A DNA stretch of 64,000 bases from Desulfobotulus alkaliphilus (GCF_007830435.1 NZ_VLLC01000002.1:62001-126000), one strand, 5' to 3'; counted from the stretch's first letter, positions 18,107 to 28,411 are shown. Made by a program: numbers and translations. Notes: generated by a model from the sequence alone, not told the origin.

Positions 18107-18125
18107 TAGACAATAGGGGGGTGTG

Positions 18126-18608
18126 ATGACAGAAGACCGGCCGTCCTGGGATGCGTATTTTATGGACATCACCACCCTTGTTGCCCGAAGATCCACCTGC
18201 CTGCGCAGGGCCGTGGGTGCCATTCTGGTGAAGGATAAGCGTGTGCTTTCAACGGGCTATAATGGTGCTCCCGGCGGTGTACGTCACTGTGCCGAGACAG
18301 GATGCCTCAGGGAGCAGATGCAGGTGCCTTCGGGCCAGCGGCATGAGCTTTGCCGGGGCATCCATGCGGAACAGAATGCCATCATTCAGGCTGCCCGGCA
18401 CGGGGTTTCTATTTCAGGTGCCACCCTTTACTGCACCACCCGGCCCTGTTCCATCTGTGCACGCATGCTGATCAATGCGGGAATTGAAAAAATTTATTAT
18501 CTCGAAGGGTATGCAGACCCCTTAAGCGAGGAGATGCTGGCGGAAGCGGGGATTCCTCTGGAAAAAATTCAGGGTAAGGGGAGCCCCGTATCCATGGAGG
18601 CTTTATGA
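18126..18608 (+). CDS. comEB: dCMP deaminase / ComE operon protein 2 type
   Basis: 160 residues from ATG 18126, preceded by a run of G as ribosome site; a GTG at 18123 is possible. Zinc deaminase signature HAEQN and PCSIC, plus a third set of Cys/His ([10 protein letters not shown]) as in dCMP deaminases that bind a second zinc. It makes dUMP, a thymidylate precursor; methylene-THF from GlyA serves the next step. Overlaps nrdR by ATGA. Confidence 0.9.
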   Translation: MTEDRPSWDAYFMDITTLVARRSTCLRRAVGAILVKDKRVLSTGYNGAPGGVRHCAETGCLREQMQVPSGQRHELCRGIHAEQNAIIQAARHGVSISGATLYCTTRPCSICARMLINAGIEKIYYLEGYADPLSEEMLAEAGIPLEKIQGKGSPVSMEAL

Positions 18609-19069
18609 AGTGTCCGTTTTGTGGAGAAGGGGATAACAAGGTCATTGATTCCCGTCTGAGCAAGGATGGTACCATGATCCGCAGGCGGCGGGAGTGCCTG
18701 AGCTGTACCCGCCGTTTTACCACCTATGAGCAGATTGAGGAAATTCCCATGATGATTGTCAAAAAAGACGGTCGCAGGGAACAGTTCAGCAAGGAAAAGC
18801 TGCGCAGCGGTATTCTCCGGGCCTGTGAAAAGCGCAATGTGAGCATGCATACCATTGAAGGCTTCATCGATGAGCTGGAAAGGGATCTGAGGGAGGCCGG
18901 AGAAAAGGAAATTTCTTCCCGTATTCTCGGGGAAAGGGTGATGCAGAAACTCCATGACCTTGATGCCATCGCCTATGTGCGCTTTGCTTCCGTTTACCGG
19001 GAATTCAAAGATGTGAATGATTTTGTGGAAGAGTTGAAATCCCTTCTCATCCGGGAAAAAGAAGCATGA
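18605..19069 (+). CDS. nrdR: Transcriptional repressor NrdR
   Basis: 154 residues, usual length. N-terminal zinc ribbon [17 protein letters not shown] with CLSC, then an ATP-cone domain (about residues 49-139, starting [15 protein letters not shown]). It represses ribonucleotide reductase genes according to ATP/dATP. Overlaps comEB and ribD by ATGA, so its level is tied to both. Confidence 0.96.
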   Translation: MKCPFCGEGDNKVIDSRLSKDGTMIRRRRECLSCTRRFTTYEQIEEIPMMIVKKDGRREQFSKEKLRSGILRACEKRNVSMHTIEGFIDELERDLREAGEKEISSRILGERVMQKLHDLDAIAYVRFASVYREFKDVNDFVEELKSLLIREKEA

Positions 19070-20190
19070 GTGATGATGTTTTTTTCATGGAAAGGGCTCT
19101 GGAGCTGGCCTTAAAGGGCAGTGGCCGGACATCTCCCAACCCGCTGGTGGGCGCTGTGGTGGTCCGGAACGGTGAGATTGTGGGGGAAGGCTGGCATATG
19201 GCCTACGGTGGTCCCCATGCGGAAGTCCATGCCCTGAAAGCCGCCGGAGCTGCGGCTGAGGGAGCCACCATATATGTCACTCTGGAGCCATGTAATCATT
19301 ATGGAAAAACACCACCCTGTACCCAGGCCGTTCTGGATGCCGGAATCCGGCGTGTGGTCATTGCCATGGAAGATCCCAATCCCAAGGCCGCAGGGGGTAT
19401 GGATCGCCTGCGCTCAGCGGGTGTGGCGGTGGATACGGGGGGATGTGAAGACAAGGCCAGAAAACTCAATGCCCCTTTCATTAAAAAGCTGGAAACGGGT
19501 CTGCCCTGGGTGGTACTGAAGTGTGCCATGACCCTTGACGGTCGTGTGGCTACCCGGAGTGGCGATTCAAAGTGGGTGACGGGTCCCGAGTCAAGGCAAT
19601 GGTGCCACAGGCACCTGCGTCAGCGGCTGGATGCCATTCTGGTGGGCAGTGCCACTGTCCGGGCGGATGATCCCAGTCTCACGTGCAGACTGCCCGAGGG
19701 TGGCGGAAGGGATCCTTTGCGTATCGTACTGGCGTCGAATCTGGATCTCCCCACCGAGGCCAGTGTGTTGCGCCAGAAAAGCGATTCTGCTACCTTGCTT
19801 GTCTGCGCGGGGGGAGTGCCAGAATCCCGGAAACAGCCTTTTTATGACATGGGTGCCCGGATTCTTGAGGCCCCTTCGGGCAGTGATGGCAGGCTGGATT
19901 TCAAGGCTCTGATGCCCCTTCTGGCAGAACAGGGGATTCAGAGTCTTCTTATTGAGGGGGGGGGGCGTGTGGCAGCATCGGCCCTTAAAAGCGGTGTTGT
20001 GGATAAGGTTGTTTTTTTCTATGCCCCAAAAATCCTTGGCGGAGACGGGATTCCCGTGCTGGACGGCCCCGGCCCCGAGCGTATGGCCCAGTGCATGCGC
20101 CTTTCGGGTATGGAAGTTTTTTCCTGTGGAGATGATATCCGTGTGGAAGGGTATCCCGACAAAGTTTATCCCGAACTGCTAATGCTGTAG
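19066..20190 (+). CDS. ribD: Bifunctional riboflavin biosynthesis protein RibD (deaminase/reductase)
   Basis: 374 residues. N-terminal deaminase domain with HAEVHAL and PCNHYGKTPPC (zinc ligands), then a reductase domain from about residue 145 with TLDGRVATRSGDSKW and VGSATVRADDPSL. It performs two steps of riboflavin synthesis. The last ~13 codons (GYPDKVYPELLML and the stop) lie inside a mobile repeat: the DNA from about 20151 matches the end of other copies, so the natural C-terminus has been replaced. The core fold should not be affected. Confidence 0.95.
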   Translation: MSDDVFFMERALELALKGSGRTSPNPLVGAVVVRNGEIVGEGWHMAYGGPHAEVHALKAAGAAAEGATIYVTLEPCNHYGKTPPCTQAVLDAGIRRVVIAMEDPNPKAAGGMDRLRSAGVAVDTGGCEDKARKLNAPFIKKLETGLPWVVLKCAMTLDGRVATRSGDSKWVTGPESRQWCHRHLRQRLDAILVGSATVRADDPSLTCRLPEGGGRDPLRIVLASNLDLPTEASVLRQKSDSATLLVCAGGVPESRKQPFYDMGARILEAPSGSDGRLDFKALMPLLAEQGIQSLLIEGGGRVAASALKSGVVDKVVFFYAPKILGGDGIPVLDGPGPERMAQCMRLSGMEVFSCGDDIRVEGYPDKVYPELLML

Positions 20191-20496
20191 TTCTAGCAGC
20201 TTCGTACTGTTGCAAGGCTCCGTGGCTATTTGCAAGTGACATTGCAATCGTTTCGGATCAGAGTTTCGCAGGCCTGTGCGAAAGAAGCGGCAAACTGTCT
20301 GAGCCGCCACAAAGGCAGCGTACCAAGGCCTGCTATGGTAATCAAAAAGCTTATCCTGCCTGTGGCGGGGAGTTTTTGCCGCTACCGCACAGGGCAAGAA
20401 GCTCCCGAATAAGATTGCGTCACGGGCAAACAGCCTGGGGCCTGTGCATCTGTCTTGCAGGTATGGACCTGGAAAACTGTGCTGAACAGAAGTTAC
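20151..20496 (-). mobile_element. MITE-like repeat, copy B, overlapping the 3' end of ribD
   Basis: About 346 bp in reverse orientation. The left end reads GACAAAGTTTATCCCGAACTG in ribD against GCACAGTTTATTCCGAACTG in copy G; the right end is GTGCTGAACAGAAGTTAC, with three extra bases compared with CAGTTAC in copy C. The left boundary is uncertain by about 6 bases because it has drifted under coding selection or was damaged. No target duplication is visible. Separates ribD from ribE. Confidence 0.85.
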
Positions 20497-20516
20497 GTTT
20501 TCTTTAAGGAGCATGG

Positions 20517-21179
20517 ATGTTTACGGGAATCATTGAAGGAATGGGCACCATCCGGGAGCTTACGGCGGCCGGAGAAGGCCGGCGGATGACCGTGGAGGCG
20601 GATTTTGACCTTACGGGCACCCGCATCGGAGACAGCATTGCCGTGAACGGTGCCTGCCTGACGGCCGTGCATCTGGCGGGCAGGCGTTTTGTTGTGGATG
20701 TGGCCCCCGAAACCGTCATGCGCTCCCGTTTTAAAATTGCCAGAGTGGGTGAGCGGGTGAATCTGGAAAGGGCACTGACCCTTTCCTCCCGTCTGGACGG
20801 GCATATCGTGACCGGGCATGTGGACGGTGAAGGCCGGATTCTCCATAAAGAAAGCCGGAGCAATGCCATTATTATTACCATAGGGGTTGCGGCTTCCCTG
20901 GCACGTTATCTGATACCCAAGGGTTCCGTGGCTGTGGACGGCACCAGCCTCACGGTAAACACATGCGAAAAAGACCGCTTTTCCGTTTCCATCATTCCCC
21001 ACACCGCAGGGCTTTCCACTGTGGCTGTCAGGGAGGTGGGGGAAAGCGTGAATATAGAAACGGATATTGTGGGAAAATATATAGAGCGTTTTATCACAAT
21101 GCCCGGTGGTGCAGGGGAGAAACAGCCGGCATCTTCCGGTATTGATCTTTCTTTTCTGGCAAAAAACGGGTTTCTGTAG
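20517..21179 (+). CDS. ribE: Riboflavin synthase alpha chain
   Basis: 220 residues made of two similar beta-barrel lumazine-binding repeats (from residue 1, [11 protein letters not shown], and from about 98, GHVDGEGRI). It dismutates two lumazines into riboflavin and the RibD/E pathway pyrimidine. AAGGAG lies 6 bases before the start, immediately after repeat B. I saw no FMN riboswitch in the short gaps of the cluster. Confidence 0.95.
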   Translation: MFTGIIEGMGTIRELTAAGEGRRMTVEADFDLTGTRIGDSIAVNGACLTAVHLAGRRFVVDVAPETVMRSRFKIARVGERVNLERALTLSSRLDGHIVTGHVDGEGRILHKESRSNAIIITIGVAASLARYLIPKGSVAVDGTSLTVNTCEKDRFSVSIIPHTAGLSTVAVREVGESVNIETDIVGKYIERFITMPGGAGEKQPASSGIDLSFLAKNGFL

Positions 21180-21239
21180 AAAGATACCCGGATTCTTACA
21201 AGGGCTTTAAGCAAGCACCAAGAGGGAGGCAAGGGTTTC

Positions 21240-22457
21240 ATGCCGAAAATATCGATAGAAGAGGCCATTGAGGATATCCGGGCCGGAAAAATGGTTATTC
21301 TGGCCGATGATGAAGACAGGGAAAATGAGGGTGATCTGACCATTGCCGCAGAAAAGGTAACGCCGGAAGTGATTAACTTCATGGCTAAATATGGTCGTGG
21401 GCTGATCTGTCTTTCCCTGACGGGGGAGCAGTGCGATGCCCTGGATCTGCCCATGATGGTGGGCAACAATACCTCTCCCTTTGGCACGGGTTTCACGGTT
21501 TCCATAGAAGCCAGAGAAGGGGTGACCACGGGTATTTCTGCGGCAGACCGGGCAACCACCATTCTGGCGGCGGTAAAGGACGGTGCCAGGCCAAGGGATC
21601 TTGTGCGGCCGGGGCATATTTTCCCCCTGCGGGCCAAGGATGGCGGAGTCATTGTCCGTTCCGGCCAGACCGAAGGTTCCATGGATCTTGCCCGCCTTGC
21701 GGGTCTTAAGCCAGCGGGTGTGATCTGCGAGATCATGGATGATGACGGAACCATGGCCCGTATGCCGTCTTTGGAGAAGTTCAGTGAAGAGCACGGCATA
21801 GGTATCTGCACGGTGGCGGATCTCATTGCCTACCGTCTTCGTACGGAGAGTTTTGTCAAGCGTCAGGTGGAAGCCAGAATTCCCACGGCCTTTGCCGGTG
21901 AGTTCCGTACCGTTGTCTATGAAAATGCCATTGATGATTTCCAGCATATCGCCTTTATCAAGGGGGATATTGATCCGGAAAAGCCGGTTCTGGTGCGGGT
22001 ACACTCGGAATGTCTCACCGGAGATATTTTCGGTTCCCTGCGCTGTGACTGCGGTGATCAGCTCCGTAAGGCCATGATGATGATGGAAGAGGACGGCTGC
22101 GGTGTTCTGCTCTATATCCGTCAGGAGGGCCGGGGTATTGGTCTTGTGAACAAACTGAAGGCCTATAACCTGCAGGATGAGGGGCTGGATACGGTGGATG
22201 CCAATGTGAAGCTTGGTTTTAAACCGGATATGCGGGACTACGGCATTGGTGCCCAGATTCTTGTGGATCTGGGAATCCGGGAAATGCGGCTGATCACCAA
22301 CAATCCCAAAAAAATGGTGGGCCTTGAAGGATATGGCCTGCGTATTGTGGAGCAGGTTCCCATTGAAATTGAATCCAACGATGTGAACCGCTGCTACCTT
22401 GAGTGTAAAAAGTTGAAAATGGGCCATTTGCTTACCCTGATGGATAAGGATGCCTGA
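21240..22457 (+). CDS. ribBA: Bifunctional 3,4-dihydroxy-2-butanone 4-phosphate synthase / GTP cyclohydrolase II
   Basis: 405 residues. RibB part (residues 1-~200) with [16 protein letters not shown] and the acidic metal motif; RibA part (about 205-400) with the zinc cysteines in [19 protein letters not shown] and the RQEGRGIGL motif. It feeds both precursor branches of riboflavin synthesis. Ribosome site GAGGGAGG lies upstream of ATG 21240. Confidence 0.96.
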   Translation: MPKISIEEAIEDIRAGKMVILADDEDRENEGDLTIAAEKVTPEVINFMAKYGRGLICLSLTGEQCDALDLPMMVGNNTSPFGTGFTVSIEAREGVTTGISAADRATTILAAVKDGARPRDLVRPGHIFPLRAKDGGVIVRSGQTEGSMDLARLAGLKPAGVICEIMDDDGTMARMPSLEKFSEEHGIGICTVADLIAYRLRTESFVKRQVEARIPTAFAGEFRTVVYENAIDDFQHIAFIKGDIDPEKPVLVRVHSECLTGDIFGSLRCDCGDQLRKAMMMMEEDGCGVLLYIRQEGRGIGLVNKLKAYNLQDEGLDTVDANVKLGFKPDMRDYGIGAQILVDLGIREMRLITNNPKKMVGLEGYGLRIVEQVPIEIESNDVNRCYLECKKLKMGHLLTLMDKDA

Positions 22458-22486
22458 GGTCCTCTGGACATATAAGGAGAAAAAAG

Positions 22487-22960
22487 ATGCCAAGAATTCT
22501 GGAGGCCCAGCTCAGGGCCGATGGCAAGCGTTTTGCCATTATCAGTACCCGTTTCAATGATTTCATCACAGAGCGCCTTGTGGGGGGTGCCGTGGACGCA
22601 CTGGTGCGGCATGGGGCTTCGGAAGAGGCCATTGATATTGTAAAAACCCCCGGCGCCTATGAGGTGCCGCTGGTGGCAAAAAAGATTGCCGCCAAAGGCT
22701 GTTATGATGCGGTGATTTGTCTGGGCGCTGTGATCCGTGGAGCCACACCCCACTTTGATTATGTGGCAGGCGAGGCGGCCAAGGGAATTGCTCAGGTAAT
22801 GCTGGAAACGGGTGTGCCCGTAATTTTCGGTATTCTTACAACGGATACGATTGAGCAGGCCATAGAGCGGGCCGGAACCAAAGCAGGAAATAAGGGCTTT
22901 GATGCGGCAGTGGCTGCCCTTGAGATGGCAAACCTTATGGATGTGGTGGATAAAGCCTGA
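22487..22960 (+). CDS. ribH: 6,7-dimethyl-8-ribityllumazine synthase
   Basis: 157 residues. Substrate-binding motifs of lumazine synthase are present: [20 protein letters not shown] and [15 protein letters not shown] (catalytic histidine), and [12 protein letters not shown]. It condenses the RibB and RibD products. The stop overlaps the nusB start by one base (TGATG). Confidence 0.96.
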   Translation: MPRILEAQLRADGKRFAIISTRFNDFITERLVGGAVDALVRHGASEEAIDIVKTPGAYEVPLVAKKIAAKGCYDAVICLGAVIRGATPHFDYVAGEAAKGIAQVMLETGVPVIFGILTTDTIEQAIERAGTKAGNKGFDAAVAALEMANLMDVVDKA

Positions 22961-23394
22961 TGGGATACCGGCGTAGGGCGAGGGAACAGGCCTTGCAGTT
23001 GCTGTTCTCCATGGATCTTCGGGGAGATTATTCAGGGCAGATGAAAAATCTTTTCTGCCATGCATTTATCCCTGAAGATGCCACCATTACCCTGTTTGAG
23101 ACTCTGGTGCAGGGTATTCTGGACCACCGGGAAGTGCTGGACCGTACCATAGAACAGTTTTCCAGTAACTGGCGCATTCCCCGTATGGGCAGGGTGGACC
23201 GGAATGTACTTCGTATGGCTGTTTTTGAAATGTTCTATCTTCCGGATATACCGGATAAGGTATCCATCAATGAGGCCATTGACCTTGCCAAAAAGTACGG
23301 TACAAGGGATTCCGGTGGTTTTGTCAACGGTATTCTGGACAGTATCCGCAAACACAGGGAAACCGGCAGGGAAGGGATACTGGAAAATCCATAA
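22960..23394 (+). CDS. nusB: Transcription antitermination protein NusB
   Basis: 144 residues, all-alpha. Starts GYRRRAREQALQLLFSMD, the typical RNA-binding N-terminus, and ends with the conserved EAIDLAKKYGTRDSGGFVNGILD block. It works with NusE in rRNA antitermination. Its linkage to ribH is common in bacteria. Confidence 0.95.
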   Translation: MGYRRRAREQALQLLFSMDLRGDYSGQMKNLFCHAFIPEDATITLFETLVQGILDHREVLDRTIEQFSSNWRIPRMGRVDRNVLRMAVFEMFYLPDIPDKVSINEAIDLAKKYGTRDSGGFVNGILDSIRKHRETGREGILENP

Positions 23395-23457
23395 AAAGCC
23401 TTAAGGTCAGGTGCAGGCCGTGGGCTGGCAAACGGAAAAAGGAAGGGGAGGCAAGTT

Positions 23458-24084
23458 ATGATGATCAAATCCCTGGCTGTAGGTCCTATTATGGCCAATT
23501 GTTTTATCGCTGCCTGTGAGAAAACACGGGAAGCTGTGGTCATCGATCCGGGGGATGAGGGGGATCGCATCCTCATGGCTCTGGCCAATGAAAAGCTTAC
23601 GGTAAAATATATTCTCAATACCCATGGTCACTTTGATCATGTGGCTGCCAACCGCAGGCTGAAAGAGGTGACCGGGGCTGAAATCTGTATTCATCCTGAA
23701 GATGCTCCCATGCTGGGCCAGCTTTCTACCATGGCCATGTCCTTTGGTCTCCGGGCGGAGAACTCACCGCCCTGTGACCTGCCCCTGAAAGGTGGCGAGG
23801 AAATCCGTTTCGGTGAAGAGGTTCTGAAGGTGATCCATACGCCGGGCCATTCAAGGGGCGGACTTTCCTTTGCAGGAAAAGATGTGGTTTTTGTGGGGGA
23901 TACCCTTTTTGCAGGGTCCATCGGCCGGACGGATCTGCCGGGTGGAGACTATAACACCTTGATTTCCAGTATCAGGGAGCGTCTCTTTCCTCTGGGTGAC
24001 AAAATGCGGGTCTGCTGCGGCCATGGCCCGGATACCACCATCGCCAGTGAAAAGCGTTTTAATCCCTTTGTGGGTGGCGTTTGA
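23458..24084 (+). CDS. Metallo-beta-lactamase-fold hydrolase (glyoxalase II-like)
   Basis: 208 residues. Metal motif THGHFDH (about residue 60), further ligands in HTPGHSRGG and DTLFAGSIGRTD, and a terminal histidine in CCGHGPDT. This is the short glyoxalase II-like group (YcbL type) lacking the C-terminal substrate domain; real substrates are uncertain. Likely the last gene of the rib-nusB operon, ended by a strong terminator. Confidence 0.88.
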   Translation: MMIKSLAVGPIMANCFIAACEKTREAVVIDPGDEGDRILMALANEKLTVKYILNTHGHFDHVAANRRLKEVTGAEICIHPEDAPMLGQLSTMAMSFGLRAENSPPCDLPLKGGEEIRFGEEVLKVIHTPGHSRGGLSFAGKDVVFVGDTLFAGSIGRTDLPGGDYNTLISSIRERLFPLGDKMRVCCGHGPDTTIASEKRFNPFVGGV

Positions 24085-24145
24085 TTTTTTATCGGACATA
24101 TGCCGTCGTGACATGATGCTGCGAGGGGCAAAAAGAGATGTATGG

Positions 24146-24176
24146 GCAGGGGAAGTGCTTTTCCCCTGCTTTTTTT
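24146..24176 (+). terminator. Intrinsic terminator after the MBL-fold gene
   Basis: A 9-bp perfect stem (GCAGGGGAA / TTCCCCTGC) with a 6-base loop and a run of seven T. It ends the long plus-strand cluster from rpmF; the convergent gene ends at 24175. Confidence 0.88.
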
Positions 24177-25575
24177 ATTCCGGTGGCAGTGTGCGGGATT
24201 CCAGCAGACTTTTGTGGCGGATAATATCATAGTAAAGCAAAATTCTTTTGACGTATGTCACAGGTTCTGAGCCCCTGCAGTATCCATAGGTGGCATCTTT
24301 ATAGTATTCTTTTTTTTCTAGCAGGGGCAGCATTTTTTCCATGTTGTACCAGCGGTTGGGGTCCAGTCCGAAACGCCGGGCCAGGGCGCGGGCATCGTAC
24401 ATGTGGCCCTGACCCACATTGTAGGAACCCAGGGCCTTGTAGGTGCGGTGAGGTTCTTCGGCCTGGTAAAAAATATTGTGGAGATTTTTAAGGTAGCGGA
24501 CACCGGCCTCTATGCTCTGTTCGGGATCATGGACGTTGGTGACCCCCAGACTGCGGGCTGTCCTTGGCATCAGCTGCATCAGCCCTCTGGCATTGGCATG
24601 GCTGCGGGCCCAGGGGTTGAAATGGGATTCCTGATAGGACTGGGCCGCAATGAGCCGCCAGTCAAAACCATGGAGGTCAGCATATTTTTCAAAAAGGTGC
24701 TGGTATCTGGGAAGCCTTGACTCCAACCTCTGGTGAAAGCGCATGAGATCCACGTAGTCAAAGAGATCAAGATTTCTGTAGTGGTGGTTGTAAAGGGTCT
24801 CAAAGGTGCCGTTCGCAAGAATTTGGTCTAAGAAACGATTGATGGTGTAATGGAGTCTGTGGGCTTCCGGATGTACCAGCCAGACAAAGGGCGCAGGTCT
24901 GCCCAGGGCAAAGGCTGGCAGGGCCTGGGGATAGTAGCGCTGGTAACGGCGTGCCATATGGCCGGGGATAACGGTTCCCTCAATTATCCTTGAAGCAACC
25001 TTTGAAAAAAGTGCCTCACCGCAGAGGCTTTCTTCCACAAGCTCTATATCCAGCCCATCGGCCTGTAGATGCCGCAGCAGGGTGTAGCTGTCGGAACCTG
25101 TCGGTACATGGATACGCATGCCTGCGATATCCTTCGGTGAGCGGATCTGCATTTTGCTGCGATGAACGACCAGTTCGAGCTCCATATACATATAGGGACG
25201 GGTTGTGCGGAGGGATTCTGCTGGCAGGGCAGGACTTCCCGGTATGGCAATGGCTGCCCTGCCCTGAGTCAGAGCCTCTTCCATTTCTTCCATGGTATCG
25301 GCCATCTGGATTTCAAGGCGCAGGTCAAGTTTGTCTGCCAGGGTTTTTACCAGCTCATATTCAAAACCCGTCTCCTTTTCATCATAAATATAATAGGTGT
25401 GCAGGGTATTGCGTGTAACCACGGGAAGAACACCGGTTTCCAGTATCCGTGCAAGGCTGAGTTCCGGCTCCTGGGGCAGATTCTGCAAATGGTGGACAAA
25501 GCGCAGGCAGAAGCAGAGGCTGAAAAGAATCAGCAGTTCCAGGATGCAGCGGAGAAAAAATAGGAAAAAATGCAC
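24175..25575 (-). CDS. Membrane-bound lytic murein transglycosylase F-like protein
   Basis: 466 residues with a GTG start at 25575, supported by AGAGGA 5 bases upstream. An N-terminal membrane segment (residues ~3-25) is followed by an SBP_bac_3-type periplasmic binding domain (about 45-270), then an SLT domain from about 295 with the catalytic glutamate in IAAQSYQESHFNP and the GLMQLMP and LGSYNVGQGH motifs. MltF enzymes cleave peptidoglycan and are regulated by the binding domain. Stands alone between convergent and divergent genes. Confidence 0.9.
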   Translation of the reverse strand: MHFFLFFLRCILELLILFSLCFCLRFVHHLQNLPQEPELSLARILETGVLPVVTRNTLHTYYIYDEKETGFEYELVKTLADKLDLRLEIQMADTMEEMEEALTQGRAAIAIPGSPALPAESLRTTRPYMYMELELVVHRSKMQIRSPKDIAGMRIHVPTGSDSYTLLRHLQADGLDIELVEESLCGEALFSKVASRIIEGTVIPGHMARRYQRYYPQALPAFALGRPAPFVWLVHPEAHRLHYTINRFLDQILANGTFETLYNHHYRNLDLFDYVDLMRFHQRLESRLPRYQHLFEKYADLHGFDWRLIAAQSYQESHFNPWARSHANARGLMQLMPRTARSLGVTNVHDPEQSIEAGVRYLKNLHNIFYQAEEPHRTYKALGSYNVGQGHMYDARALARRFGLDPNRWYNMEKMLPLLEKKEYYKDATYGYCRGSEPVTYVKRILLYYDIIRHKSLLESRTLPPE

Positions 25576-25774
25576 TTGTATCCTCTCTGGGAGGTCACCC
25601 TTATGCAGGGAGGGGATGATGTTTTATTGCAGGGTGAAAGAATATGACCACTGCGGCTTCTTGCACTTCACCGATGCCTCTGTTATTACCAGAAATTGCT
25701 GTAATGCAGAAAAAGTTTTTTGGGTATGACACCTTTAAATATGTAAAAAGCGGTATTAGCACAGGGAGTTTTTT

Positions 25775-26896
25775 TTGGAAAACATGCAATTTCCCGGCAC
25801 CTGGACCATTCCTGCCCCACGCAGGCAGACCCGCAGGCTGAGGCTGGGATCTGTTGATTTGGGTGGAGATGCCCCCATCTGTGTGCAGTCCATGACCAAT
25901 ACCCTCACAGAAGACGTGGCTGCCACCGTCGCACAGATCAAAAGACTTGGGGAAGCCGGTTGTGAGATTGTACGGGTGGCGGTTCCCCATATGGAGGCCG
26001 CCAGAGCCATTGCTGAAATCAGAAAACAGACGGATCTTCCCCTGGTGGCGGATATTCACTTTGACCACCGGCTTGCCTTGGCAGCCGCAGATGCGGGGTG
26101 TGATGGCCTGCGCATCAACCCCGGCAATATCGGAGCTGAAGCCCATGTGCAGGAAGTGGTGGCTGCGGCAAGGGACAAAGGACTTCCCATCCGTATCGGC
26201 GTCAATGGCGGTTCCCTTGAGAAGGATCTGATGGTCCGTTATGGAGGGGCGAGTCCGGTGGCCATGGTGGAAAGTGCCCTGGGGCATGTGGCCATCCTTG
26301 AGAAGCAGGGCTTCGGGGACATTAAAATTTCCCTGAAGGCTTCGGATGTACCGAGAACCGTAGCTGCTTACCGGCTTTTGTCAAAACGCTGTGACTATCC
26401 TCTGCATGTGGGAGTCACGGAGGCGGGGGGGCTTTTTCCGGGGGTGGTGAAAAGTGCCCTTGGTATTGGTATGCTGCTGGCCGAGGGTATCGGAGACACC
26501 CTGCGGGTTTCCCTTACCCGTGATCCTGTGGAAGAAGTGCGCGTGGGATATGAGATTCTTAAAAGCCTGGGACTGCGGCAGCGGGGACCGGATATCATCT
26601 CTTGCCCCACCTGTGGCCGCACCCGCATTGATCTGTTTTCCATTCTGGATGCCGTGGAAAAGCGGCTGATGGGAGTTATGGCACCGATAAAGGTGGCCAT
26701 CATGGGCTGTGTGGTCAACGGGCCGGGAGAAGCCCGGGAAGCGGATGTGGGCATTGCCGGAGGCATGGGTAAGGGCATTCTCTTCCGTAAAGGTGAGGTT
26801 GTCAGAAAGTGCCGTGAGGAAGAGCTGGTGGATGTGCTGATGGCGGAAGTGGCGGTTCTGGAAGAAGAATGGCGTAAAACCTTAAAAACAGGATAA
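25775..26896 (+). CDS. ispG: 4-hydroxy-3-methylbut-2-enyl diphosphate synthase
   Basis: 373 residues if it starts at TTG 25775, which has AGGGAG 6 bases upstream; ATG 25784 is the alternative (370 residues) but is 15 bases from that site. TIM-barrel enzyme of the MEP isoprenoid pathway with a C-terminal [4Fe-4S] domain: SCPTCGRTRID and MGCVVNGPGEAREADVG supply the three cysteines and a glutamate. Followed after 3 bases by proS, so both are one transcript. Confidence 0.95.
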   Translation: MENMQFPGTWTIPAPRRQTRRLRLGSVDLGGDAPICVQSMTNTLTEDVAATVAQIKRLGEAGCEIVRVAVPHMEAARAIAEIRKQTDLPLVADIHFDHRLALAAADAGCDGLRINPGNIGAEAHVQEVVAAARDKGLPIRIGVNGGSLEKDLMVRYGGASPVAMVESALGHVAILEKQGFGDIKISLKASDVPRTVAAYRLLSKRCDYPLHVGVTEAGGLFPGVVKSALGIGMLLAEGIGDTLRVSLTRDPVEEVRVGYEILKSLGLRQRGPDIISCPTCGRTRIDLFSILDAVEKRLMGVMAPIKVAIMGCVVNGPGEAREADVGIAGGMGKGILFRKGEVVRKCREEELVDVLMAEVAVLEEEWRKTLKTG

Positions 26897-26899
26897 AGT

Positions 26900-28411
26900 A
26901 TGGGCCAGAATAAAAAAACGGCGATCACGCCGACACGTATGGAAGATTATCCGGAATGGTATCAGCAGGTGGTGAAAGCCTCGGACATGGCGGAAAATTC
27001 TCCGGTACGGGGCTGCATGGTGATCAAGCCCTGGGGCTACAGCCTCTGGGAGCGGATGGTGGCGGTCCTTGATGGCATGTTTAAAAAAACGGGCGTGAAG
27101 AATGCCTATTTTCCCCTCTTTATTCCTTTGAGTTTTCTGGAAAAGGAAGCGGAGCATGTGGATGGTTTTGCCAAGGAATGCGCCGTTGTGACCCATCACC
27201 GTCTGGAGGCCGGGCCTGGGGGAGGGCTTGTTCCGGCGGGGCCTCTGACGGAGCCGCTCATTGTGCGTCCCACATCGGAAACCATCATCGGAGACTCCTT
27301 CTCCCGCTGGGTGACAAGCTACAGGGATCTGCCTTTGCTGATCAATCAGTGGGCCAATGTGGTGCGTTGGGAAATGCGTACCCGCACCTTTCTGCGTACC
27401 AGTGAATTTCTCTGGCAGGAAGGGCATACGGCCCATGCAACAGCCGAAGAAGCGCTGGAGCGCACCCGGATCATGCTGGATATTTATGCGGATTTTGTGG
27501 AAAACTGGCTGGCCGTGCCTGTGATCCGCGGAGTAAAAACACCTTCCGAGCGATTCCCCGGTGCCGTGGAAACCTTTTGCATTGAAGCCATGATGCAGGA
27601 CAGAAAGGCCCTGCAGGCCGGTACATCCCATTTTCTGGGCCAGAATTTTGCAAAGGCTTCGGATATCCGCTTTCAGGGTTCAGATGGTGTGGAATCCTTT
27701 GCATGGACCACTTCATGGGGGGCTTCCACCCGTATGGTCGGTGGTCTCATCATGACCCACGGGGATGATGACGGGGTGATCATGCCGCCGAAGGTGGCGC
27801 CTGCCCATGTGGTGCTTTTGCCCGTTTTTCCCAAAAATGCAGATCCTGAAGCCATTCTTGCCTATACACGGGAGACGGCGGATCTTCTTCGCCTTGAAAA
27901 TTATGGAGGCAGACCCCTTGAGGTGGAGATTGACAGCCGGGATATGCCGGGCAGAAACTGGGACTGGATCAAAAAGGGGGTTCCCCTGCGTCTGGAAATG
28001 GGGCCGAGGGATATGGCCGAAGATGCGGTGTTCATGTTCCGCAGGGATACGGGCGAGCGTTGTGCCGTAAAAAGGGCGGATCTTGCAAAGGTTGTGACAG
28101 AAACGCTGGATGCCATTCAGAAGAATCTTTATGACAGGGCACTGGCCTTCCAGAAGACCCACACCTGCAATATGGATGATAAAGCCGTCTTTTACGACTT
28201 CTTTACGGCAAAAAATCCTGAAAAGCCTGAAATCCACGGGGGCTTTGCCATGGCCCACTGGTGCGGAGACGGGGCCTGCGAAGAAGCCATTAAAAAGGAT
28301 CTTTCCGTTACCATCCGCTGTATTCCCCTGGATGCCCCGAAAGAGGAGGGAGGCTGTATTTTCTGTGGAGAAAAAAGCATGGGTCGGGTGGTTTTTTCCA
28401 AATCCTACTGA
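26900..28411 (+). CDS. proS: Prolyl-tRNA synthetase (archaeal/eukaryote-like type without editing insert)
   Basis: 503 residues. Class II motifs are visible: VRPTSETII (motif 2 area TRTFLRTSEFLWQEGHTAH) and motif 3 near GGLIMTHGDDDG. There is no ~180-residue editing insert, and the protein ends with a zinc-type tail containing CGDGAC and CIFCG and a terminal tyrosine, as in the archaeal-type enzymes. That type occurs patchily in bacteria. Start ATG 26900 is 3 bases after ispG. Confidence 0.95.
   Translation: MGQNKKTAITPTRMEDYPEWYQQVVKASDMAENSPVRGCMVIKPWGYSLWERMVAVLDGMFKKTGVKNAYFPLFIPLSFLEKEAEHVDGFAKECAVVTHHRLEAGPGGGLVPAGPLTEPLIVRPTSETIIGDSFSRWVTSYRDLPLLINQWANVVRWEMRTRTFLRTSEFLWQEGHTAHATAEEALERTRIMLDIYADFVENWLAVPVIRGVKTPSERFPGAVETFCIEAMMQDRKALQAGTSHFLGQNFAKASDIRFQGSDGVESFAWTTSWGASTRMVGGLIMTHGDDDGVIMPPKVAPAHVVLLPVFPKNADPEAILAYTRETADLLRLENYGGRPLEVEIDSRDMPGRNWDWIKKGVPLRLEMGPRDMAEDAVFMFRRDTGERCAVKRADLAKVVTETLDAIQKNLYDRALAFQKTHTCNMDDKAVFYDFFTAKNPEKPEIHGGFAMAHWCGDGACEEAIKKDLSVTIRCIPLDAPKEEGGCIFCGEKSMGRVVFSKSY

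Noticed and set aside
17817-18109. Reading frames of 60-117 codons inside the MITE-like repeats
   Set aside because: Frames differ or break between copies, so they are by-products of a conserved DNA sequence, not genes.
20497-21240. Possible FMN riboswitch in the riboflavin cluster
   Set aside because: The gaps before ribE and ribBA are too short and lack the conserved RFN segments.
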